Below, in pieces: positions 1 through 7,833 of a stretch of 37,288 nucleotides of DNA; within the stretch, counting starts at the first letter, position 1, and each line of letters opens with the position of its first letter. Below the pieces are notes generated by a model, which worked only from the letters and a program-made list of their open reading frames with translations, did no database searches and had not been told where the DNA came from. The stretch is from Mycobacteriales bacterium (lineage in GTDB: Bacteria > Actinomycetota > Actinomycetes > Mycobacteriales > CADCTP01): assembly GCA_035995165.1 (NCBI GenBank), contig DASYKU010000016.1, positions 1-37,288 on the forward strand. The letters are read 5' to 3'. The translations under genes and the position numbers were made by a program.

Positions 1-100
1 ACCGGGTGCCGCCCGAGCGCCGCGGCGCCGCCGACGCGACCGCGGTGGGCACGGTGGAGCGGATCAGGTGGTCCAGCGGGTCGCGCGAACGGTCCGGCAC
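1..100 (-). CDS. possible 5' end of an unrecognised gene, cut by window edge
   Basis: From a GTG at 98-100 (alternative GTG two codons upstream) the minus strand reads about 33 codons to the window edge without a stop. Almost every third position is G or C, and the peptide opens with a charged helix-like stretch (VPDRSRDPLDHLIRST). It would follow clgR on the same strand. The plus-strand frame that ends in TGA at 108-110 uses the same third positions, so that bias cannot decide the strand. If that frame were real, it would be a convergent gene ending before the hairpin at 135-168. No family is recognised and the ribosome binding site is weak. Confidence 0.3.
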   Translation of the reverse strand, partial: MPDRSRDPLDHLIRSTVPTAVASAAPRRSGGTR

Positions 101-134
101 CCCCACTTGATGCCACCCGGCGACCCCGAACGCA

Positions 135-168
135 AGGAGCCTGCCAGCGTGTCCGCCGGCAGGCTCCT
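135..168 (-). terminator. strong hairpin downstream of clgR
   Basis: A perfect 11-bp inverted repeat (AGGAGCCTGCC at 135-145, GGCAGGCTCCT at 158-168) has a 12-nt loop that can pair further internally. It begins 15 bases beyond the clgR stop codon. There is no T-tract on either strand, as is common for actinobacterial terminators. It is placed to end clgR transcripts and could act in both directions. Confidence 0.7.
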
Positions 169-183
169 GAGAATTGCGCTTTC

Positions 184-837
184 CTACGCCGCCGCGAGGC
201 AGCGGGCCGAGTACGGCGGGGTGTCCCGGCCGACCAGGTCGGTCAGCCCGACCAGCACCTCGAGCTCACCCAGGCCGTCGCCGGTCTCGAGCTCGGCCAG
301 GTCGACGTCGTCGAGCTCCAGCTCCTCGCCGGGCTCGGGCAGCGTCGCGAGGCTGTCGCTCGCCCCACCCGGGGCCGGCTCGGAGGCCGCCCCCAGCGCG
401 TCGGCGAACTCGGCCTCGTCGAAGGAGTCCGCACCGGACTCCTCGAACCCGCCGTCCTCCAGGTCGTCGAACGCCCCGTCGAACTCGGGCAGGTCCTCGA
501 ACCGGTCCGGGCGGGCGGGACCGCCCACCCCGGCCGGCACCGGCCTGCGCGCGGGAGCCGGGATCGTGACCCGGCCCGGCATCCGCGCCACCTCGGCCGC
601 CCGCTCGGAGCGGCGCATCGTCTCGGAGACCTCGGACAGGAGATCGGACAGTTTCACGTCGAGTGCGTCGCAGATCGACGCGAGCAGCTCGGAGGAGGCC
701 TCCTTCTGCCCGCGTTCCACCTCGGACAAGTACCCGAGGCTGACCCGGGCCGCACCCGACACCTCGCGCAGGGTCCGTCGCTGACGCAGCCGACGGCCGC
801 GCAGCGTGTCCCCCAGAACACGGCGGAGCAAAGTCAT
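184..837 (-). CDS. clgR: ClgR-type XRE/Cro helix-turn-helix regulator
   Basis: This 217-residue protein has an N-terminal XRE-type HTH (about residues 8-70; core [20 protein letters not shown]) of the kind found in ClgR/PopR, activators of Clp protease and stress genes in actinobacteria. The position directly after cinA supports ClgR. The start is an ATG with GGGAGG about ten bases upstream. Known ClgR proteins are, from memory, nearer 110-130 residues; the extra length is an acidic Asp/Glu/Ala-rich segment (about 110-205). The protein ends Cys-Leu-Ala-Ala-Ala. A C-terminal Ala-Ala is reported to target Streptomyces PopR/ClgR to ClpP, so the end is probably a degron (inference). A ClgR-like operator at 916-933 suggests autoregulation. 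Confidence 0.85.
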   Translation of the reverse strand: MTLLRRVLGDTLRGRRLRQRRTLREVSGAARVSLGYLSEVERGQKEASSELLASICDALDVKLSDLLSEVSETMRRSERAAEVARMPGRVTIPAPARRPVPAGVGGPARPDRFEDLPEFDGAFDDLEDGGFEESGADSFDEAEFADALGAASEPAPGGASDSLATLPEPGEELELDDVDLAELETGDGLGELEVLVGLTDLVGRDTPPYSARCLAAA

Positions 838-873
838 CTGCGCGCCCCTCCCGTTGTCGTGGTTCGTGTCGTC

Positions 874-879
874 ACCGTA
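874..879 (-). promoter_or_regulatory. candidate -10 element of clgR
   Basis: On the minus strand the hexamer TACGGT fits the actinobacterial TANNNT -10 pattern. It would start transcription near 867, about 30 bases before the clgR ATG. No recognisable -35 lies 16-18 bases upstream, which would suit an activator-dependent promoter. The ClgR-like box is centred about 57 bases upstream of this predicted start. Confidence 0.35.
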
Positions 880-915
880 CCTCTACGAACGGACCGCGGC
901 CTCGCCACGATCGCC

Positions 916-933
916 TGTACGCCAACAGCGAAA
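916..933. promoter_or_regulatory. ClgR-box-like operator upstream of clgR
   Basis: The plus strand reads TGTACGCCAACAGCGAAA. It matches 17 of 18 positions of the Corynebacterium ClgR consensus as I recall it (WNNWCGCYNANRGCGWWS), including CGC-N5-GCG; only the last base departs. It lies in the 104-bp gap between cinA and clgR. A separate perfect palindrome, ACAGCG-AAA-CGCTGT (925-939), overlaps it. Confidence 0.6.
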
Positions 934-941
934 CGCTGTAA

Positions 942-1613
942 TCACCTCGGCAATTCCGAGGTCCTCTCCCGTAATGCGAACAGGAGCAGCTCCAGGGCCG
1001 CGGCCACGCTCGCGGACCGGATCTCGGCCCGCGTCCCGGCCAGCGTGAGGTGCCGTACGGATCCGGTGCCGGGACCGGCGAGCCCGATGTAGACGGTGCC
1101 GACCGGCTTGCCGTCCTGCGGCTCCGGCCCGGCCACCCCGGTGATGCCCAGCCCGTACGTGGCCCCGAGGCGGTCCCGGGCGCCGGCCGCGAGCGCGGCG
1201 GCGACGTCCGGGCTGACCGGTCCCTCGGCGTCCAGCAGCGGGACCGGTACGCCGGCGAGCACCGCCTTGAGCTCCGTCGCGTAGACGACCAGCCCGCCCC
1301 GCACGGCCGCGCTCGCCCCGGCCGGCTCGGTCAACGCCGCCGTCAGCAGCCCGCCGGTCAGCGACTCCGCGACGGCCACCGTCGCCCCCGCCGCCACCAA
1401 CGCCGCCAGCACCTCCGCCGGCGTCGCCCCCGCACGGCCGGATCCACCCGCCGGCCCGGCCGCCGCCGAACTCCCGGCCCCGGCCGCCGACCTCCCGGCC
1501 CCGGCCGCCGACCTCCCGGGCGAGGACGCACCCGGGGGCCCGGCCGAGGTCTCGCCGACCGGCCAGGCAGGTCCGGTCGGGGGCCAGCCGCTGCCGGCGT
1601 CCGGCCCGCTCAC
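942..1613 (-). CDS. cinA: CinA C-terminal family protein (PncC-type NMN amidohydrolase)
   Basis: The family hydrolyses nicotinamide mononucleotide to nicotinate mononucleotide in pyridine nucleotide salvage. The C-terminal ~160 residues carry the CinA/PncC signature: VAESLTGG near residues 81-88, then the conserved RGGLVVYATELK and GLGITGVAGPEP stretches. This is the stand-alone form without the N-terminal MoCF domain. The start is taken as GTG 1611-1613 because it overlaps the pgsA stop by four bases (GTGA), giving 223 residues; a longer open frame upstream only runs antiparallel-free over pgsA coding sequence. Residues 1-60 are low-complexity Ala/Gly/Ser/Pro and include an exact 21-bp tandem duplication. 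Confidence 0.88.
   Translation of the reverse strand: MSGPDAGSGWPPTGPAWPVGETSAGPPGASSPGRSAAGAGRSAAGAGSSAAAGPAGGSGRAGATPAEVLAALVAAGATVAVAESLTGGLLTAALTEPAGASAAVRGGLVVYATELKAVLAGVPVPLLDAEGPVSPDVAAALAAGARDRLGATYGLGITGVAGPEPQDGKPVGTVYIGLAGPGTGSVRHLTLAGTRAEIRSASVAAALELLLFALRERTSELPR
1471..1512. repeat. 21-bp exact tandem duplication in cinA linker
   Basis: Two exact 21-bp units are followed by a partial third. The repeat is in frame and encodes a repeated Ser/Ala/Gly-rich heptapeptide in the N-terminal linker of CinA. It therefore changes linker length without breaking the gene. Confidence 0.85.
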
Positions 1614-2269
1614 GGTGCGCTCGCCGCCCGCCGCAGCGCCAGCGCCCGGGCCACGTAGTCGACCCCGGTCACGACCGTCAGCACCAGCGCCGCCCCCATC
1701 ACCCAGGCCGCCGCGGTCGCCAGCAGGTCGTGCAGCGGCAGCAGGTAGAGCCCGATCGCGATCGTCTGAAGGAACGTCTTGTACTTGCCGCCGCGCGACG
1801 CCGGGATCACCCCGTGCCGGATCACCCAGAACCGCAGCAGCGTGATGCCGCCCTCCCGGATCAGGATCACCACGGTCACCCACCAGGGCAGCAGGCCGAG
1901 CGCGGACAGCCCGACCAGCGCGGTCCCGGTCAGCGCCTTGTCCGCGATCGGGTCGGCCAGCTTCCCGACCTCGGTGACCAGGCCGCGCTTGCGGGCCAGG
2001 TCCCCGTCCAGCCGGTCGGTGAGCGAGGCGACCGCGAAGATCACGAACGCGACCAGCCGCCAGGACGTGTCGGTGCCGTGCTGCTGCACCAGCGCCCAGG
2101 CGAACACCGGCACCAGCAGCAGCCGCAGCAGGGTCAGCCCGTTGGCCACGTTCACGACGCGGACGGTCTGGGCCGGCGTGGCGACCGGGTCCGGGACGGC
2201 CGGGACCGGGCCCGTGACGCCCGGCACGGACGGCTTCGGGACCGCGGGTTCCGGCGCCACCGCGCTCAC
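1610..2269 (-). CDS. pgsA: CDP-diacylglycerol-glycerol-3-phosphate 3-phosphatidyltransferase
   Basis: It makes phosphatidylglycerophosphate from CDP-diacylglycerol and glycerol-3-phosphate at the membrane, the committed step to phosphatidylglycerol and cardiolipin. The CDP-alcohol phosphatidyltransferase motif D-x2-D-G-x2-A-R-x8-G-x3-D-x3-D is complete (D85, D88, G89, A92, R93, G102, D106, D110). Several hydrophobic helices follow. The start is GTG 2267-2269, overlapping the rimO stop by four bases, giving 219 residues with a Pro/Val-rich N-terminal tail of about 35. Downstream it overlaps cinA in the same way, so the three genes look translationally coupled. Another CDP-alcohol transferase of the same family is a less likely reading. 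Confidence 0.9.
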   Translation of the reverse strand: MSAVAPEPAVPKPSVPGVTGPVPAVPDPVATPAQTVRVVNVANGLTLLRLLLVPVFAWALVQQHGTDTSWRLVAFVIFAVASLTDRLDGDLARKRGLVTEVGKLADPIADKALTGTALVGLSALGLLPWWVTVVILIREGGITLLRFWVIRHGVIPASRGGKYKTFLQTIAIGLYLLPLHDLLATAAAWVMGAALVLTVVTGVDYVARALALRRAASAP

Positions 2270-3771
2270 CGACCGGCCGCCACCACCGGGCGGGCCACCG
2301 CGTCCGCGGTGTCCAGGTAGCGGGCGGTGAGGTCGACCCCGGCGCTGCCGGTGACCTCGGCCCGGACCAGGTCGCCGACCCGGACGTCGACGGGCGCGTC
2401 GGTCACCAGCGTGGCCCCGTCGACCTCGGGGGCCTGGTGGGCGGCGCGGCCCTCGACCCCGTCGCCGGTGATCGCCTCGACCAGCACCTCGACGGTCTCG
2501 CCGAGACGCTCCTCGGCCCGCTGCGCCATCAGCTCGTCGACCAGGTCGGTCATCCGGGCCACCCGCCGGTCGACCACGTCCGTGCGCACCTTGCCGTCGT
2601 ACCCGGCGGCCTCGGTCCCGTCCTCGTCGGAGTAGCCGAACACGCCGATCGCGTCCAGCCGGGCCCCGGTCAGGAACCGGGTCAGCTCGGCCACGTCGTC
2701 CGTGGTCTCGCCCGGGAAGCCGACGATCACGTTGGACCGGACCCCGGCGGTGGGCGCGAGCGCGCGGATCTGCTCCAGCAGCCCCAGGAAGCGGTCGGTG
2801 TTGCCGAACCGGCGCATCCGCCGCAGCACGGCCTCGCTGGAGTGCTGGAAGGACAGGTCGAAGTACGGCGCGACGCCGGGCGTGCCCGCCAGCGCGGCCA
2901 CCAGCGACGGGCGGGTCTCGGCCGGCTGCAGGTAGGACAGCCGGACCCGGACGATCCCGGGCACCGCGGCCAGCTCCGGCAGCAGCTGCTCCAGCAGCCG
3001 CAGGTCGCCGAGGTCCTTCCCGTACGACGTCGAGTTCTCGCTGACCAGGACCAGCTCGCGGACGCCCTGCTCGGCCAGCCAGCGGGCCTCGGCCAGCACC
3101 TCGGCCGGCGGCCGGGAGACGAACGAGCCGCGGAAGGACGGGATCGCGCAGAACGCGCACCGCCGGTCGCAGCCGGAGGCCAGCTTCAGCGGCGCCACCG
3201 GCGAGTTCTCCAGCCGGCGCCGCAACACCGGCGGCGTCCAGCCCGGCACCTCGGTCTCGGGCGCGGCCGAGCTTCCGGGCGCGGCCGAGGTTCCGGGCGC
3301 GGCCGAGGTTCCGGGCGCGGCCGAACCGTGGCCCGGCACCGAGACCGTCACGCCCTGCCGCTCGACCGGGCTGATCGGCAGCAGCGTGCGCCGGTCCCGG
3401 GGCGAGTGCGGCGTCAGCGGGCGGCCGGCCAGCACGTCGTCGAGCCGGTCCCCGATCTCCGTGTACGCGTCGAAGCCGAGCACCGCGGCCGCCTCGGGCA
3501 GGCTGTCGGCCAGCTCCGAGCCGTACCGCTCGGCCAGGCAGCCGACGGCGACGACCTTCCTGTCCCCGTCGGCGGCGGCCAGCAGCGTGTCGATCGAGTC
3601 CTTCTTCGCACTGGCCACGAACGCGCAGGTGTTGACGAGGACGACGTCGGCGTCCTCGTCGTCGGTGAGCTCCCAGCCGTCCGCGGTCAGCCTTCCGGCC
3701 AGCTCTTCGGAGTCGACCTCGTTGCGGGCGCAGCCGAGGGTCACCAGTGCAGCACGACGGGAAACGGACAC
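2266..3771 (-). CDS. rimO: ribosomal protein S12 methylthiotransferase RimO
   Basis: This radical-SAM enzyme inserts a methylthio group on a conserved Asp of ribosomal protein S12. The N-terminal methylthiotransferase domain has its three cluster cysteines (C14, C49, C78). The radical-SAM motif CxxxCxxC is at C201, C205 and C208, and a TRAM-like domain closes the 501-residue protein. GTG 3769-3771 is the start. Residues ~149-173 are an Ala/Pro/Ser insertion made of repeated SAAPGT units between the two iron-sulfur domains. The gene lies 36 bases after the RodZ-like gene and overlaps pgsA. Against MiaB: the [11 protein letters not shown] opening and the synteny with pgsA/cinA favour RimO. Confidence 0.92.
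   Translation of the reverse strand: MSVSRRAALVTLGCARNEVDSEELAGRLTADGWELTDDEDADVVLVNTCAFVASAKKDSIDTLLAAADGDRKVVAVGCLAERYGSELADSLPEAAAVLGFDAYTEIGDRLDDVLAGRPLTPHSPRDRRTLLPISPVERQGVTVSVPGHGSAAPGTSAAPGTSAAPGSSAAPETEVPGWTPPVLRRRLENSPVAPLKLASGCDRRCAFCAIPSFRGSFVSRPPAEVLAEARWLAEQGVRELVLVSENSTSYGKDLGDLRLLEQLLPELAAVPGIVRVRLSYLQPAETRPSLVAALAGTPGVAPYFDLSFQHSSEAVLRRMRRFGNTDRFLGLLEQIRALAPTAGVRSNVIVGFPGETTDDVAELTRFLTGARLDAIGVFGYSDEDGTEAAGYDGKVRTDVVDRRVARMTDLVDELMAQRAEERLGETVEVLVEAITGDGVEGRAAHQAPEVDGATLVTDAPVDVRVGDLVRAEVTGSAGVDLTARYLDTADAVARPVVAAGR
3261..3325. repeat. 18-bp tandem repeat in rimO
   Basis: Units beginning GCGCGGCCGA recur every 18 bases at 3261, 3279, 3297 and 3315. The first three copies are complete and the last is partial; they differ by few substitutions. 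They encode repeated SAAPGT/S in the linker between the N-terminal and radical-SAM domains of RimO and stay in frame. Confidence 0.9.
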
Positions 3772-3807
3772 ACCGACGAGCGTACTAGCGTCGGAAGACT
3801 GCTCTGG

Positions 3808-4593
3808 TCAACCGGCCGTGGGTGATCCGAACGCGACCGTGCAGACCTGACGGTCGCAGCGCGGCGCACCGACGTCCTTGCCGTTCTGGGTGACCCGGAC
3901 CGCGGGCGAGTTGCCGAAGCGGACGGACAGCGTCGTCGCGTCCCGGAACTCCTTGGCCGTGCCGTCGGCCAGGATGCCCTGGAAGAGCTGATTTCCGTGA
4001 CTGTTCGTGACCGACACCCAGCTCGACCCGCCGCTGGCCCGCAGCCGCAGCACGACCCCCTTCGGGGCCGGCTTCGCGGTCGCGCTCGGCTTCGGCGCAG
4101 GGGTCGTGGTCGGCGCGGCCGCAGCGCTGGTCGTGATCGCCTGCGGCGCCCCGGCGGCGTCGTCGCCACCGCGGCCGACGAACCAGCTGACGCCCAGGAA
4201 GATCACCACGACGACGAGCACGCCGGCCGCGACCGAGGCCCAGGTCGGCGACCGCCGCCCGGACCGGCCCGCGTCCCGGGGTGGCTCGAACGAGCCCAGC
4301 GGCGCGGTCCGCAGCGCCGGCACCGGCTGGTGGAACCGCCGGTCGAACTCCTCCACCAGCGGCCGCGAGTCGGCGCCGACGACCTGGGCCACCGAGCGCA
4401 GGTGACCGCGCGCGTAGACGGCGCCGCCACAGACCTCGAAATCGTCGGCCTCGATCGCACGGATGATCGCCGGGCGGATCCGGGTGGCCGCCGAGACCTC
4501 CTCCACGGACAGCCCACGCTCGCGCCGGGCGGCCGCGAGCGCAGCGCCGAGCGGGCGAACGTCGTCGGCCACGTGGAGGACCTTCCCGGTCAT
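3808..4593 (-). CDS. RodZ-like membrane protein: HTH, one TM helix, DUF4115
   Basis: RodZ-type proteins have a cytoplasmic HTH, one membrane helix and an outer beta domain, and link cytoskeleton and cell wall synthesis in rods; the role in actinobacteria is less clear. Seen here: HTH at about 12-75 (GLSVEEVSAATRIRPAIIRAIE), a TM helix near 117-140, a Thr/Pro/Ala/Lys linker, and a C-terminal domain with RLRASGGSSWVSV and LFQGILADG, typical of DUF4115. Two cysteines near the C terminus could pair outside the cell. ATG 4591-4593 is used; GTG 4570-4572 has a better ribosome binding site (GGGAAGG, eight bases away) and would remove seven residues. It precedes rimO by 36 bases. Confidence 0.85.
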   Translation of the reverse strand: MTGKVLHVADDVRPLGAALAAARRERGLSVEEVSAATRIRPAIIRAIEADDFEVCGGAVYARGHLRSVAQVVGADSRPLVEEFDRRFHQPVPALRTAPLGSFEPPRDAGRSGRRSPTWASVAAGVLVVVVIFLGVSWFVGRGGDDAAGAPQAITTSAAAAPTTTPAPKPSATAKPAPKGVVLRLRASGGSSWVSVTNSHGNQLFQGILADGTAKEFRDATTLSVRFGNSPAVRVTQNGKDVGAPRCDRQVCTVAFGSPTAG

Positions 4594-4630
4594 GGTGCTG
4601 TGCAGGTCGTGTGGGCGATCCTGTATCAGT

Positions 4631-5260
4631 CTAAGCGTCTCCGGCCGGTCCGGCCAAAGACTCACCAGGGTGGTTCGGTGAACGGACCGTGGACGCTCCG
4701 GGGCCGACCGGGCGCATCCCGTGCCGCCGTACGGGGTAGTCGCCGGTACGCAGATCGAGCCGGTAGTGGACCCGGTCCCAGCGCTCGTCCCCGACCGCGA
4801 CGAAGTCCGGCAGCCGGCCGGAGACCTCGAACCCGAACGACTCGTACAGGGCCATCGCGGCGTGGTTGTTGCCGCGCACGTCCAGGGTCAGCGTCTCCAC
4901 CCGGTTGTCCCGGGCGTCGTCGACCAGGGCGCCGACGAGCAGCCGGGCCAGCCCCTGCCCGCGGGCGTCGGGGTGCACCATCACCTGGACGATCTCGGCG
5001 TTGACCGCGACCACCGCCTTGGCGTAACGGCTCCAGCGGCCCAGCGCCTCGACCCGGCCGCCGGAGCTGACCACCGCCAGCCGGGTCCGGCCGGCCGCGA
5101 TCTCGGCCGCGATCTCGGTGAGCCAGTCCGCGGTCTCGGCCCGGTCCGGGACGTGCACCCAGCCGACCGCGCCGCCCTGCTCCATGACCCCCCGCACGAC
5201 CCGGTACGCGGCGTCGACCGAGGCCTTGTCGACCCGGTCCAGCCAGCCGATCTCAGCCAC
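4631..5260 (-). CDS. GNAT-family N-acetyltransferase
   Basis: This is a 209-residue acetyl-CoA-dependent acetyltransferase of unknown substrate. The acetyl-CoA loop is seen as VHPDARGQGLARLL, followed by the late-domain helix NNHAAMALYESFGFEVSGR. GTG 5258-5260 overlaps the ftsK stop by eight bases, so it is probably co-transcribed with ftsK. The last ~25 residues, after the domain, are Pro/Gly-rich and probably disordered. RimI-like protein acetylation is possible, but the sequence does not settle it. Confidence 0.85.
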   Translation of the reverse strand: MAEIGWLDRVDKASVDAAYRVVRGVMEQGGAVGWVHVPDRAETADWLTEIAAEIAAGRTRLAVVSSGGRVEALGRWSRYAKAVVAVNAEIVQVMVHPDARGQGLARLLVGALVDDARDNRVETLTLDVRGNNHAAMALYESFGFEVSGRLPDFVAVGDERWDRVHYRLDLRTGDYPVRRHGMRPVGPGASTVRSPNHPGESLAGPAGDA

Positions 5261-7736
5261 GGAGAGTGACCAGCAGCCCTTCGAGCTCGTCCGGCTTCAC
5301 CAGCACGTCGCGGGCCTTGGAGCCCTCCGACGGGCCGACCACGCCGCGGCTCTCCATCAGGTCCATCAGCCGGCCGGCCTTGGCGAAGCCGACCCGCAGC
5401 TTGCGCTGCAGCATCGAGGTCGAGCCGAACTGGGTCGAGACCACCAGCTCGACCGCCTGCAGGAGCACATCGAGATCGTCGCCGATGTCCTCGTCGACCT
5501 CCTTCTTGGCCGCCGTAGGTGCGGTCACGTCCTCGCGGTAGACCGGCTGCAGCTGCTGCTTGCAGTGCGCGACGACGTCCGCGATCTCCTGCTCGGGCAC
5601 GAACGCGCCCTGGATCCGCTGCGGCTTGCTCGCGCCCATCGGCAGGAACAGCCCGTCACCCTGGCCGATCAGCTTCTCCGCGCCGGGCTGGTCCAGGATG
5701 ACCCGGGAGTCGGCCAGGCTGGAGGTGGAGAACGCCAGCCGGGACGGCACGTTGGCCTTGATCAGGCCGGTCACGACGTCCACGGACGGCCGCTGGGTGG
5801 CCAGCACGAGGTGGATGCCGGCGGCCCGGGCCAGCTGGGTGATCCGGACGACCGAGTCCTCGACGTCGCGCGGCGCCACCATCATCAGGTCGGCCAGCTC
5901 GTCCACGATCACCAGCAGGTACGGGTACGGCTTGTAGACCCGCTCGCTGCCCGGCGGCGCGGTGATCTCGCCGCTGAGCACCTTGCGGTTGAAGTCGTCC
6001 ACGTGCCGGACGCCGGACGCGGCCAGGTCCTCGTACCGCATGTCCATCTCGCGGACGACCCATTGCAGCGCGTCGGCGGCCCTCTTGGCGTTGGTGATGA
6101 TCGGCGTGACCAGGTGCGGCACGCCCTCGTACGACGTCAGCTCGACCCGCTTGGGGTCGATGAGGATCATCCGGACCTCGTCCGGGGTGGACCGGACCAG
6201 GATCGACACGATGATCGTGTTGATGCAGGAGGACTTGCCCGCGCCGGTCGCGCCGGCGATGAGGATGTGCGGCATCTTGGCCAGGTTGGCGACCACGAAG
6301 CCGCCCTCGATGTCCTTGCCGAGGCCGACGATCATCGGGTGCTGGTCGCGGGTGGCGGTGCCGCTGCGCAGCACGTCGCCGAGCGAGACGTGCTCGCGGT
6401 CGGTGTTGGGGATCTCGACGCCGACCGCGGACTTGCCCGGGATCGGCGACAGGATGCGGACGTCGGCCGACTTCACCGCGTACGCGATGTTGCGGGACAG
6501 CTGGGTGATCCGCTCGACCTTGACCGCGGGGCCGAGCTCCACCTCGTACCGGGTGACGGTCGGGCCACGGGTGAACCCGGTGACCGCGGCGTCGACCCCG
6601 AACTCGAGGAAGACCTGCTGCAGGGCCGAGATGACCGCGTCGTTGGCCTTGGTCTTGGCCTTGGGCGGGGTGCCGCCGGCCAGCAGGGTCGAGGCGGGCA
6701 GCGTGTAGTCGGTCTCGCCGGCCAGCGAGAGCTGCACCGGGCGGGTGACCGGCGGCAGCTCCGGGGTGGGCCCGGGAGCGGCCGGCCGCGGCTCCGGGAC
6801 GACCGGGCCCCGACGGCGGCTCGCCTTCGGCGGGGGCGGCGGCTCCTCCTCATCCTCCGGCGGGAGCGGCGTGGCGGTCTCGGCCGCCTCCACGTCGTAC
6901 GGGTCGGGGTCGGTCATCGCGGCCTGGCGGCGGCGGGACGGGCGGCGCAGCCGGACCGGCGGGGCGGACAGCTCCTCGGTCGGCGCGTCCGCCGGCTCGT
7001 CCTCGGCCTCGTCGGCGGCGACCGGGCGGCGCAGCAGCCGGTCCCGCCCCTCCCGCAGCCGGTGCGGGATCCGGTTGACCGGCGTCTTGGTGACCACGAG
7101 CAGGCCGAAGAACAGCACCAGGACCAGCAGCAGGACCGCGAGCGCGGTGCCGACGCCGCGCTGCAGCGGGCCGGCCAGCCAGGCCCCGAGCAGGCCACCG
7201 GCGCCCCGGCGCCCGTCGGTCTGTGCGGGCAGGCCGTTGCCGAGGTGGAACAGCCCGGTGCCGGCGACCGCGAGCGCGGCCCAGCCGATGCCGACCCGGC
7301 CGCGCTCCTCCGGCTTCGGCAGCTGGCGCAGCAGGTGCACGCCGGCGGCCAGGAACAGCACCGGCAGCACCAGCGCGAGCGTGCCGAAGCAGATCCGCAG
7401 CAGGTCGTGCACGCCCCGGCCGACCGGTCCCCCGCCGGCGGACCAGAGCCCGACGCCGGTGACGATCGCGACCGCGACCACGGCCAGGCCGACGCCGTCG
7501 CGGCGGTGGGCCGGCTCCAGCCGCGCGGTCGCGGCCTGCCGGCCGACGGCGCGGGCGGCTCCCCCGGCGCCGCGGGCGAGCAGCAGCCAGGACCCGGACA
7601 GCGCGCGGCCGAGCGGGGCCAGTGGGCTGGCGCCGCGGCGGCGGGCCGGTCGCCGCGCCGGCCGGCGCCTGGACCGGGAGGAGGACGCCCGGGTCGCGCC
7701 GCCGCGCGAGCGGGGAGGCGAGGTCCGGGCAGTCAC
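5253..7736 (-). CDS. ftsK: DNA translocase FtsK/SpoIIIE
   Basis: This septum-located ATPase pumps chromosomal DNA during division and activates dimer resolution. The 827-residue product has an Arg/Ser-rich basic N terminus, about four membrane helices (residues ~65-245), and an acidic/Pro linker (~245-340). The RecA-like motor follows with Walker A GATGAGKS near residues 493-500 and Walker B LLVIVDELADLMM. A C-terminal winged-helix gamma domain (TQFGSTSMLQRKLRVGFAKA) would read KOPS-type polar sequences. GTG 7734-7736 is chosen because the basic N terminus and membrane region begin right after it, although its ribosome binding site is weak. The GNAT, RodZ-like and rimO genes follow on the same strand. 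Confidence 0.95.
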   Translation of the reverse strand: MTARTSPPRSRGGATRASSSRSRRRPARRPARRRGASPLAPLGRALSGSWLLLARGAGGAARAVGRQAATARLEPAHRRDGVGLAVVAVAIVTGVGLWSAGGGPVGRGVHDLLRICFGTLALVLPVLFLAAGVHLLRQLPKPEERGRVGIGWAALAVAGTGLFHLGNGLPAQTDGRRGAGGLLGAWLAGPLQRGVGTALAVLLLVLVLFFGLLVVTKTPVNRIPHRLREGRDRLLRRPVAADEAEDEPADAPTEELSAPPVRLRRPSRRRQAAMTDPDPYDVEAAETATPLPPEDEEEPPPPPKASRRRGPVVPEPRPAAPGPTPELPPVTRPVQLSLAGETDYTLPASTLLAGGTPPKAKTKANDAVISALQQVFLEFGVDAAVTGFTRGPTVTRYEVELGPAVKVERITQLSRNIAYAVKSADVRILSPIPGKSAVGVEIPNTDREHVSLGDVLRSGTATRDQHPMIVGLGKDIEGGFVVANLAKMPHILIAGATGAGKSSCINTIIVSILVRSTPDEVRMILIDPKRVELTSYEGVPHLVTPIITNAKRAADALQWVVREMDMRYEDLAASGVRHVDDFNRKVLSGEITAPPGSERVYKPYPYLLVIVDELADLMMVAPRDVEDSVVRITQLARAAGIHLVLATQRPSVDVVTGLIKANVPSRLAFSTSSLADSRVILDQPGAEKLIGQGDGLFLPMGASKPQRIQGAFVPEQEIADVVAHCKQQLQPVYREDVTAPTAAKKEVDEDIGDDLDVLLQAVELVVSTQFGSTSMLQRKLRVGFAKAGRLMDLMESRGVVGPSEGSKARDVLVKPDELEGLLVTLRG

Positions 7737-7781
7737 GCGCCCGAGACTAGCCGCGGGGCCCAACCCGGCAGACTCAACGCG

Positions 7782-7815
7782 CCGTACCCGGAACAGGACA
7801 CCCAACCGGGTACGG
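7782..7815. repeat. 10-bp perfect inverted repeat upstream of ftsK
   Basis: CCGTACCCGG (7782-7791) and CCGGGTACGG (7806-7815) are perfect complements separated by 14 bases. They lie in the 264-bp region between the divergent ftsK and 8001 genes. This may be an operator for a dimeric regulator or a stem-loop in an ftsK leader. It has no T-tract and no gene ends into it. Confidence 0.6.
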
Positions 7816-7833
7816 ACGCAAGGGTGGAGTAGG

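Noticed and set aside
1610-3160. A 516-codon frame that would extend PgsA far upstream
   Set aside because: The extra N-terminal part is an out-of-frame reading of rimO; the GTG at 2267-2269 overlapping the rimO stop is the sensible start.
2437-3825. A long plus-strand frame opposite rimO
   Set aside because: It is antisense to a complete RimO with all cluster cysteines; no start signal or domain.
5118-7832. A 904-codon plus-strand frame opposite ftsK
   Set aside because: It mirrors ftsK coding sequence; the translation is Arg/Gln/His/Asp-rich without domains, typical of antisense frames at this GC.
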